From positions 1-64,000 of the forward strand of contig CACWYB010000004.1 in assembly GCA_902765005.1 (NCBI GenBank): a DNA stretch of 64,000 bases, given 5' to 3'. The notes beneath the pieces were generated by a model. That model had not been told where the DNA came from. It searched no databases and saw only the letters and a list, made by a program, of their open reading frames with translations. Both the position numbers and the translations under genes were made by a program. This DNA comes from an uncultured Eubacteriales bacterium. Its GTDB lineage: Bacteria; Bacillota; Clostridia; Christensenellales; CAG-138. This document shows, piece by piece, positions 58,420 through 64,000 of the stretch; within the stretch, counting starts at the first letter, position 1, and each line of letters opens with the position of its first letter.

Positions 58420-59133
58420 TTACTGGTCGCCGAACCGCTCCCTGGCCTGGAAGACCTGGCTGATGGTGGCATAGTCCCCAAAGACGGTGAGCTTGTCCCC
58501 CGGCTGGAACACGGTCTGAGCGGTGGCGGGCTCGGCTTTCTTGCCCAGAGGCTCCACCAACATGACCAGGATGTTCTTCTCTGTCTTGAGCCCGGATGCC
58601 GACAGGGGCTTGTCCCTCAGATCCGCCGGCACCTCGCGGAGCGTGACCTGAGCGATGGTCTCCTTGCCGATGTAGTCCATGGGCAAAATGGTGTTGGCGG
58701 TGTCCCGATGGGCGATGCGCCCCGCCAGCTTCTCAAAGAACCTGTCGCCCCAGGCCCGAACCGACGGCACCCGAATGAACAGGAAGATGACCAAAATCAC
58801 CAGCAGGGGGATAAGGCTGCTGATGAGGTCCGCCGCCAGCTCCGAGATCTTCAGGGAGAAGAACACGTTGATGAACGCGGAAACGATGGTGATGTTGAAC
58901 ACGTAGCCGAACAGCATGGTGATCCGGGTCAGGCGCCGCCGGGACCGGGTGGAGAGTAGCAGCTCGCTCTCGTGGGTGGTGAAGCCGCAGCCCGTGAGCA
59001 GGGAGATCACCTGGAACCGGGCCTTGTCGTCCGGCAGGCCGGTGAAGCGGAAGAGCATGGCGAACAGCTCCGAAATGACCCAGTAGCCCAGAATGATCAG
59101 CGCAAACAGAGTAAAAGCAAGATAGATGTTCAT
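58420..59133 (-). CDS. Membrane protein with C-terminal RCK_C/TrkA_C domain
   Basis: This 237-residue protein has membrane segments at about 4-25 and in the 78-125 region. Between them is a soluble part containing LTGCGFTTHESELLL. The C-terminal part (about 150-235: QVTLREVPADLRDKPL, FQPGDKLTVFGD) matches the regulatory ligand-binding RCK_C domain found in K+ channels and transporters. No Rossmann RCK_N domain or Trk/Ktr pore is visible, so it is not a complete transporter. GGAGGGGGCT precedes the ATG. A palindromic operator-like site overlaps its promoter region. Confidence 0.72.
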   Translation of the reverse strand: MNIYLAFTLFALIILGYWVISELFAMLFRFTGLPDDKARFQVISLLTGCGFTTHESELLLSTRSRRRLTRITMLFGYVFNITIVSAFINVFFSLKISELAADLISSLIPLLVILVIFLFIRVPSVRAWGDRFFEKLAGRIAHRDTANTILPMDYIGKETIAQVTLREVPADLRDKPLSASGLKTEKNILVMLVEPLGKKAEPATAQTVFQPGDKLTVFGDYATISQVFQARERFGDQ

Positions 59134-59143
59134 AGCCCCCTCC

Positions 59144-59164
59144 TTACCATTACCTGTATGGTAA
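59144..59164. promoter_or_regulatory. Palindrome upstream of the RCK_C gene
   Basis: TTACCAT (59144-59150) and ATGGTAA (59158-59164) form a perfect 7-bp inverted repeat with a 7-base centre. It overlaps the predicted -10 (TACCAT on the minus strand with TTGCAG 17 bases upstream), so it is a likely repressor operator. Confidence 0.5.
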
Positions 59165-59216
59165 TATAAATTCTTTTATCCTGCAAGAAAAACATGCAGA
59201 ATGGGGACGGAATCCG

Positions 59217-59245
59217 TTGCAAAGGGCCCGCCGGTGTGCGACAAT
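59217..59245 (+). promoter_or_regulatory. Promoter of the ICMT-like gene
   Basis: TTGCAA (59217-59222), 17 bases ending TGTGC, GACAAT (59240-59245). Confidence 0.65.
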
Positions 59246-59278
59246 AGGGGCAGGAAGCAGTATAAGAGGAGGGAGACC

Positions 59279-59950
59279 ATGACGAAGAACCTGTTTCTCC
59301 AGGCCATGACCAAGTTTCTGCTGGGCGTTCTGCTGGTGGGGGCGCTGATCTTTCTGCCGGCGGGCACCCTGGGCTTTTTCCAGGGCTGGCTGCTCATGGG
59401 CGTTCTCTTTGTGCCCATGTTTTTCGCGGGCCTGTATATGATGGCGAAGGACCCGGAACGGCTGAAAAAGCGGCTCAACGGCCGGGAGCAGGAGCCGGAA
59501 CAGCGCAGGGTGATCCTTCTTTCCGGGCTCATGTTCATCACCACCTTCGTTCTGGCGGGGTTGAGCTTCCGCTTCGGCTTTCTCCGGTTCCCTCGGTGGG
59601 TGAGCTGGGCGGGAGCGGTGCTGTTCCTTTTTTCCTATGGGCTGTATGGCCTGGTGCTGCAGGAGAACGCCTACCTTTCCCGGACCATTGAGGTCCAGCA
59701 GGGGCAGCGGGTGGTGGACACGGGGCTCTACGCCATCGTCCGCCACCCCATGTACGCCGCCACGGTGGTGCTGTTTCTGTCCATGCCCCTCATTCTGGGG
59801 TCGGTGCTCTCCCTGTTGGTCATGGGCCTGTATGTGCCCCTCATCGTGAGGCGGATCCAAAACGAGGAGGCAGTGCTGCAAAAGGGCCTGTCGGGCTACG
59901 CCGCCTATCAGAAAAAGGTGCCCTGGCGGCTGTTGCCCTATGTTTGGTGA
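59279..59950 (+). CDS. Isoprenylcysteine carboxyl methyltransferase-like membrane protein
   Basis: This 223-residue protein has about five membrane helices and the C-terminal ICMT/PEMT motif IVRHPMYAATVVLFLSMPL, followed by a conserved RIQNEEAVLQKGLSGYAAYQ stretch that contributes to S-adenosylmethionine binding. Bacterial members methylate unidentified lipids or proteins. GAGGAGGGAGACC precedes ATG 59279. The next gene begins ten bases after its stop and is probably co-transcribed. Confidence 0.87.
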   Translation: MTKNLFLQAMTKFLLGVLLVGALIFLPAGTLGFFQGWLLMGVLFVPMFFAGLYMMAKDPERLKKRLNGREQEPEQRRVILLSGLMFITTFVLAGLSFRFGFLRFPRWVSWAGAVLFLFSYGLYGLVLQENAYLSRTIEVQQGQRVVDTGLYAIVRHPMYAATVVLFLSMPLILGSVLSLLVMGLYVPLIVRRIQNEEAVLQKGLSGYAAYQKKVPWRLLPYVW

Positions 59951-59960
59951 GGAGGAAGCT

Positions 59961-60353
59961 ATGACGGTACGGGAGATCTTTTTGGACGGAAACTACAACT
60001 GCGCCGAGGCTGTGCTGCTGTGGGCCGACGAGCGGTATGGCCTGGGGGTGGCCCCGGAGGACGTGCGGCTGGTCAGCGGCTTCGGCGGCGGCCTGGGCTG
60101 CGGGGAGAACTGCGGCGCCCTGCTGGGGGCGTTGGCGGCCCTCTCCAAGATCCTGGTGGCGGATCGGGCCCATCTGACCCCGGGCTTTCGGGAGGCCTGC
60201 GGGGAGCTGGTGGAGCGGTTCCGGCAGGACCTGGGCAGCATCGAATGCGCGCAGCTGAAGGAAAAGTATCGCCGGCCGGATGTGCGCTGCCTTTATGTGG
60301 TGGAGCGGGCCGCGGCCATCCTGGAGGAATACCTCCGGGAGAGGGAGAAATAA
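59961..60353 (+). CDS. C_GCAxxG_C_C family protein
   Basis: This 130-residue protein has the family cysteine pattern: NCAEA near the N-terminus, GFGGGLGCGENCGALLGA in the centre, a Cys in REACGEL and one in SIECAQL. The family is thought to be redox-active or metal-binding, but no reaction is established. GAGGAGGAAGCT precedes ATG 59961. It follows the methyltransferase gene and ends before a terminator shared with the convergent gene. Confidence 0.88.
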   Translation: MTVREIFLDGNYNCAEAVLLWADERYGLGVAPEDVRLVSGFGGGLGCGENCGALLGALAALSKILVADRAHLTPGFREACGELVERFRQDLGSIECAQLKEKYRRPDVRCLYVVERAAAILEEYLREREK

Positions 60354-60393
60354 GCCGGTTTTCGGCTTGATTGCAAACCTAAGCGCAAAAAAA

Positions 60394-60419
60394 GAAGGCT
60401 GCCTGAACAGCCTTCGTTT
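60394..60419. terminator. Bidirectional terminator between convergent genes
   Basis: GAAGGCTG (60394-60401) pairs with CAGCCTTC (60408-60415). GTTTTCTTTT follows on the plus strand and a run of T residues follows on the minus strand. Confidence 0.85.
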
Positions 60420-60428
60420 TCTTTTGGG

Positions 60429-62147
60429 TCAATCCTCCAGGAGCCACCCGAAGAGGATATAATGGCGGATCCACTGCCAGGGGCTGTAGGCAACGGTGAC
60501 GAGGCAGGCGCTCTGCTGCCCGTCGGCGGCGGTGCAGGTGATGGCGGCGGTACCGGGCCTCAGGGCCTGAACGGTTCCGTCCGGCAGCACACTGGCCACG
60601 GCCGCATCGGAGCTGGTGAAGCGGACTTCGGTATCGGAGGCATCGGCGGGGAGCACCCGGGCCGTGAGCCGGGCCGCCTGGCCCACCGTGAGGGAGAGGG
60701 CATCCGGCGTCAGGACCACCCCCTCCGTGGGGGTGTAGGGCAGGGCGTCGATGGGCCGGCTTTCCAGGGCCTGGCCGCAGGTCTGGCAGAACCGCTGCTC
60801 CTCCCCGGCTTGGTTCACCTGGGGCGCCTTCGTCTCGGTCCAGGGGCCGGGGGTATGGCCTGTTGGGGGGATGGGCTCCTGGTAGCTGTCGCCGCAGCGG
60901 GCGCAGGTGTAGATGGCGGCGCCCGCTTGGGTGCAGGTGGGCGCAAGGACGCTTTCCTCATACCGGTGGCTGGCCGGGGGAATCTGTTCCCGGCGGGTTT
61001 GGCCGCACAGAGCGCAGCGGTAAACGGTCTCCCCGGCTTGGGTGCAGGTGGGGTCCGTCACGCTGTCCACCGCCTCCTGATGCTGGGGCGGGGTGTAGAA
61101 ATCCCGATAGCTGTAGCCGCAGCTTTCGCAGGTGAAGGTGGTGTAGCCCCAGGCGGTGCAGGTGCCGGGGGCGACCTCCTCCCGGTACCGGGGCGGCTCG
61201 CACAGCTCCGGCGCAAGGCGCGTGGCCGTCCGGGATTCATGGCGTTGGAAGGAGAGGATGGTATTCCTGGTGGTGCGGCAGTCCCCGGCCAGGTTTTCCC
61301 CCACCAGGGCGTCGCAGTAGGCTCGGCGGGAGGGGGTGATCTCAAAGAAGGAGATCTCCGCCTCCACCTCCGTTCCGGTGAGCTGGCTCACGCCCCGGGC
61401 GCCCCGGGGAAGCTTGGCCATGCCGATGACGCCGCCGCTGTGTATATAGCCGTATACCTCCGCGAACCCCCGCAGCCTTACGGCACAGTTGCGCACGTCC
61501 CCGCAGCCGCTGGAGTAGATGCCCCCCAGGAAGGCCTCGCAGAGCTTGTTTTTGTTGGCGTCGGTGAAAGTGAGCTCCGTGTCCGCCCGGCAGCCGATGA
61601 AGCTGCTGTCCAGGGAGAAACCCGCCAGGCCCCCCACCCCGGCGTTGACGGAGGTGAGGGTCAGATGGTTCCGGGCCTGAACGGCGCAGTTTTCAAAGGC
61701 GGAAGAGGCGGCGTAGCCAGCCAGGGTTCCGATGAAGCAGTGCTGATCCGTCTCGATCTCGATCACGGCGTTGACCAGGTTCAGATTTCGCACCTGGGCG
61801 TGGTCTGCCACGGAAAACAAGCCTCCGAAGACGGTTTCATACTGCTTGCGGTTGCCGTCGTAGGTGGTGGCGGTGTGGGGGCCGGGGGCGCTCACCCGCA
61901 GGTTGTAGAGGGTGTGGCCGTTCCCCTCCAGCTTTCCGGAGAAGGGGAGGGGGGTCCAGGGCTCGCCGCCCATGTCGATGTCCGCCATGAGGGCAAAGTT
62001 TCCCTCCGGGTTCGCCTGCAGCAGCGCCCAATCCGCCCGGGTGGCGATGGGTGTGAAGCTCTCCCCCTCCGCAAGGCTCAAAGCGGGGCACAGGAGCAGC
62101 AGAACGAGGCAGCACAGCAGACCGGAAACGATCCTTTTCATACGCAT
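60429..62147 (-). CDS. Secreted GLUG/CxxC-repeat/Big2 surface protein
   Basis: This protein of about 572 residues has a signal peptide (cut near LSLAEG), a GLUG-type beta-helical region (about 30-280; FSGKLEGNGHTLYNL, IGTLAGYAASSAFENC, VGGLAGFSLDSSFIGC), and three or four copies of a CxxCG-containing repeat (about 300-440; TFTCESCGYSY, VYRCALCGQTR, IYTCARCGDSY). A bacterial Ig-like Big_2 domain follows (about 465-545; LSLTVGQAARLTARVLP). No anchor was found. The start is uncertain (62147 or 62141), with no clear ribosome binding site. The gene begins 15 bases after the esterase stop, so coupling is possible. Confidence 0.8.
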   Translation of the reverse strand: MRMKRIVSGLLCCLVLLLLCPALSLAEGESFTPIATRADWALLQANPEGNFALMADIDMGGEPWTPLPFSGKLEGNGHTLYNLRVSAPGPHTATTYDGNRKQYETVFGGLFSVADHAQVRNLNLVNAVIEIETDQHCFIGTLAGYAASSAFENCAVQARNHLTLTSVNAGVGGLAGFSLDSSFIGCRADTELTFTDANKNKLCEAFLGGIYSSGCGDVRNCAVRLRGFAEVYGYIHSGGVIGMAKLPRGARGVSQLTGTEVEAEISFFEITPSRRAYCDALVGENLAGDCRTTRNTILSFQRHESRTATRLAPELCEPPRYREEVAPGTCTAWGYTTFTCESCGYSYRDFYTPPQHQEAVDSVTDPTCTQAGETVYRCALCGQTRREQIPPASHRYEESVLAPTCTQAGAAIYTCARCGDSYQEPIPPTGHTPGPWTETKAPQVNQAGEEQRFCQTCGQALESRPIDALPYTPTEGVVLTPDALSLTVGQAARLTARVLPADASDTEVRFTSSDAAVASVLPDGTVQALRPGTAAITCTAADGQQSACLVTVAYSPWQWIRHYILFGWLLED

Positions 62148-62161
62148 TCCGCGGGCAGGGC

Positions 62162-63931
62162 TCAGCCCTCCCAACCCTCCATTCTGTCCATGATGGCGTA
62201 GAGAGCCAGATATTTTTCCGGCACCATTTCCACCCGGCTGCCCAGCTCCAGGCAGGTTTCGCTGCTTTCGTCCGCTGTCCAAAGGGGCAGGCTCGGGCCG
62301 TTGGGGTCTCCGGTGGCCGCAAAGTTCTTCACATAGGAAAGGATCGAGCGGGAGAGTTGCCGGTCCGAATCGTCAAAGACCTGGGAGACGGCGGGGATGT
62401 TCCCGTAGAAGTAGGGCAGCTCCCCGCTGTGCCAGCTGCCCAGGCGGCCGTTGGCTTTGGTGAAGTAGTATTCGTAAGCCGGGATGCCGTTTTCGGCGGC
62501 CAGCCGGTTCAGGCAGTAGTGGGGGTAGTTGAAGAACACGGCCCCGTAGATCTGGGCCCAGAAGCTGTCCGCCTCCGCGTCGGTGGCGGGGGCGTAGAGG
62601 GCGAGCACCTCGTCGGCGTACTCCTTGAAATAGGCCCTGACCTTCCCCTCGTAGTTCTTCAGGTTGGCGTGGCTGAACATAATGAAGGGCCCGCTTTCCT
62701 CCGCGTTGTAGCCGTGGAGAATGGCCTCCTCGTTGTGGATGCCTTTCTTATAGGATTCGTAAGGGGTCTCGGCAAGGGCGTAGCCGTCTACGGTCATGTG
62801 GTGCTGGGTGAAGGCCTCGTTCACCAGCGTCTTGGCGCTGAGGGCGCGAAGCTCCTCCGGGGTGTCCGCGCCGTAGCGGGCCTTGAGCTCCCGGCCGGAG
62901 GAGAGGGCCTCCTCCATGGTGCGGAAGGAGTGGGGCGGCTTCACGGAAGCCACGGTGGAGCTTTCCAGCAGCGCCCGACGGAAGAGCCCCTTCGCCAGCG
63001 GGGAGGTGCAGATGGCGCTGACGCTGGCGGCCCCGGCGCTCTCCCCGGCGATGGTCACGTTGCCCGGGTCGCCTCCGAAGGCGGCGATGTTGTTCCGGAC
63101 CCATTGGAGGGCCTTGATCTGGTCCAGCAGGCCGTAGTTCCCCGTGGTGCCGTGGGGAGATTCCGCCGCCAGGGCTTCGTCCGCCAGGTACCCGAAGACC
63201 CCCAGCCGATAGCCAAGGTTCACCACCACGACCCCCTCTCGGGCCAGGCCCGTGCCCGCGTAGTCCGCATACCAGGGCTGGCCCGTCTGCAGGGTGCCCC
63301 CGTGGATGTAGACAAGCACCGGCAGGCCCTGGGCCGATCCGGCGGGCTTCCACACGTTCACATACAGGCCGTCCTCGCTGACGGGGGCCACATAGTTGTC
63401 GGATAGGGAGATTTTGTAGTCATGGTAGCCGATGATCTGGGCCAGGCTGTTGTAGATGGGCAGATGGGTGGGCTGCATGCACATGGGCGCGAAGTGATCC
63501 GCCGTCAGCACCCCTTCCCAGGGCGCCGGGTCCTGGGGCTCCCGCCAGCGCAGGTCCCCCACAGGGGGCTGGGCATAGGGGATGCCGGCGTAGAGCTCCA
63601 CCGCCCCGTCGGCGATGATCACGCCCCGGACCTGGCCCTGCTCCAAAGTCACCGGCTCCGTGTACACAGGGGTTCGGCCCTCATAGGCGGGCACGGCTTT
63701 GGTGGGCGGCCAGGTGAGAAAGAGGATCAGCAGAAAAGCGGCCACATAGCCCGCGTAGCCCAGAAGCTTCAGATACCACTTGCTCCCCTGGAGGGCCTTG
63801 AAGAACAGCAGGACGAAGGCCGCCGTGGCGATGATGAGCAGGGCAAAGCCCCACAGCGTGTTCTTGTTCAGCTCCAGCACGGCTGCCATCAGCAAGAAAA
63901 GCAGCCCGGTCACGATCCCGAATCCGATCAT
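62162..63931 (-). CDS. Membrane-tethered type B carboxylesterase
   Basis: This 589-residue protein has three N-terminal membrane helices (about 3-20, 28-47, 58-76) followed by a carboxylesterase type B domain. Landmarks are YAGIPYAQPPVGDLRW, EDGLYVNVWKP, the oxyanion VYIHGGTLQTG, the nucleophile elbow GESAGA with NNIAAFGGDPGNVTIA before it, a catalytic acid region NAEESG, and the catalytic His in GSWHSGELPY. The domain is probably outside the cell. GGGAGCCACCT precedes ATG 63931. Substrate unknown. Confidence 0.9.
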   Translation of the reverse strand: MIGFGIVTGLLFLLMAAVLELNKNTLWGFALLIIATAAFVLLFFKALQGSKWYLKLLGYAGYVAAFLLILFLTWPPTKAVPAYEGRTPVYTEPVTLEQGQVRGVIIADGAVELYAGIPYAQPPVGDLRWREPQDPAPWEGVLTADHFAPMCMQPTHLPIYNSLAQIIGYHDYKISLSDNYVAPVSEDGLYVNVWKPAGSAQGLPVLVYIHGGTLQTGQPWYADYAGTGLAREGVVVVNLGYRLGVFGYLADEALAAESPHGTTGNYGLLDQIKALQWVRNNIAAFGGDPGNVTIAGESAGAASVSAICTSPLAKGLFRRALLESSTVASVKPPHSFRTMEEALSSGRELKARYGADTPEELRALSAKTLVNEAFTQHHMTVDGYALAETPYESYKKGIHNEEAILHGYNAEESGPFIMFSHANLKNYEGKVRAYFKEYADEVLALYAPATDAEADSFWAQIYGAVFFNYPHYCLNRLAAENGIPAYEYYFTKANGRLGSWHSGELPYFYGNIPAVSQVFDDSDRQLSRSILSYVKNFAATGDPNGPSLPLWTADESSETCLELGSRVEMVPEKYLALYAIMDRMEGWEG

Positions 63932-63982
63932 AGGTGGCTCCCTTCGGCCCGGCACCCTTCGGCCGGGCCAGCATTTGCCCTA

Positions 63983-63988
63983 AGTATA
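63983..63988 (-). promoter_or_regulatory. Probable -10 of the carboxylesterase gene
   Basis: TATACT on the minus strand about 52 bases before the ATG; the -35 would lie beyond the right edge of the window. Between it and the gene lie GC-rich repeats of CCCTTCGGCC. Confidence 0.5.
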
Positions 63989-64000
63989 CAGGTTTTTCCC

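Noticed and set aside
20671..59950. Ste24-like protease and ICMT-like methyltransferase as a CaaX-processing pathway
   Set aside because: They are 38 kb apart in different operons, no prenyltransferase or CaaX protein is present, and both families have general bacterial roles.
1..64000. Search for rRNA, tRNA, prophage, transposase, integrase, toxin-antitoxin or restriction genes
   Set aside because: Nothing supporting any of these was seen on either strand. The genes are ordinary chromosomal transport, envelope and metabolic families.

Overview
The window reads as a chromosomal segment of a high-GC Gram-positive Firmicute of the class Clostridia. An Oscillospirales or Christensenellales gut lineage is my best guess. 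The reasons are diderm-free envelope genes (lipoproteins with TACQ, VACS and VACA lipoboxes, an NlpC/P60 wall hydrolase with peptidoglycan-binding repeats), strong AGGAGG ribosome binding sites, sigma-A type promoters with 16-18 bp spacers, and families common in such genomes (DUF6034-like lipoproteins, DUF3899-like proteins, C_GCAxxG_C_C proteins). I see no rRNA, tRNA, CRISPR array, prophage or insertion sequence.

Layout. 1-4.6 kb (minus): an SSS-family sodium:solute symporter cut by the left edge, then a two-gene heterodimeric ABC exporter. 4.8-12.9 kb (minus): an unusual envelope/ABC locus made of a fused double permease, two paralogous lipoproteins, a NatA-like ATPase and a wall-spanning surface protein. 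Two promoters in it carry the same 11-bp-period operator, and every gap between its genes holds copies of a covarying hairpin element. 13.1-16.1 kb (plus): a DctA/GltP-type symporter broken by a 22-bp tandem duplication, a small PH-like protein and an XRE/TPR regulator. 16.1-21.9 kb: an EamA transporter (minus), then a hybrid histidine kinase, a divergent HD-GYP-like protein and an M48 membrane protease (plus).

22-38.6 kb (plus): two complete Opp/Dpp-type peptide ABC operons, each led by a perfect TTGACA-17-TATAAT promoter and each followed by a DUF3899-like membrane protein. The second operon is built from enlarged parts: a 958-residue binding protein, an OppC with about 350 extracytoplasmic residues, and coiled-coil insertions in both ATPases. 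38.9-42.5 kb (plus): glutamine synthetase overlapping a glutaminase, then a Gate-domain membrane protein. 42.7-46.5 kb: a leucine-rich-repeat lipoprotein converging with an RCC1-propeller/NAGPA fusion. 46.7-49.6 kb (plus): an MFS transporter with an 87-bp in-frame duplication, a PhzF-like enzyme and an esterase.

49.7-59.1 kb (minus): an M3 peptidase operon, purine nucleoside phosphorylase, a PAP2/YwaF pair, the NlpC/P60 protein, a PepV-type dipeptidase and a membrane RCK_C protein. 59.3-60.4 kb (plus): an ICMT-like methyltransferase and a C_GCAxxG_C_C protein. 60.4-64 kb (minus): a membrane-tethered carboxylesterase and a secreted GLUG/CxxC/Big2 protein.

Together the two peptide importers, three peptidases (M3, M20, M48), glutamine synthesis and hydrolysis, and the dicarboxylate/amino-acid carriers suggest an organism living on peptides and amino acids. 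The best candidates for undescribed biology are the co-regulated 4.8-12.9 kb ABC/lipoprotein locus with its hairpin family, and the enlarged second Opp system.
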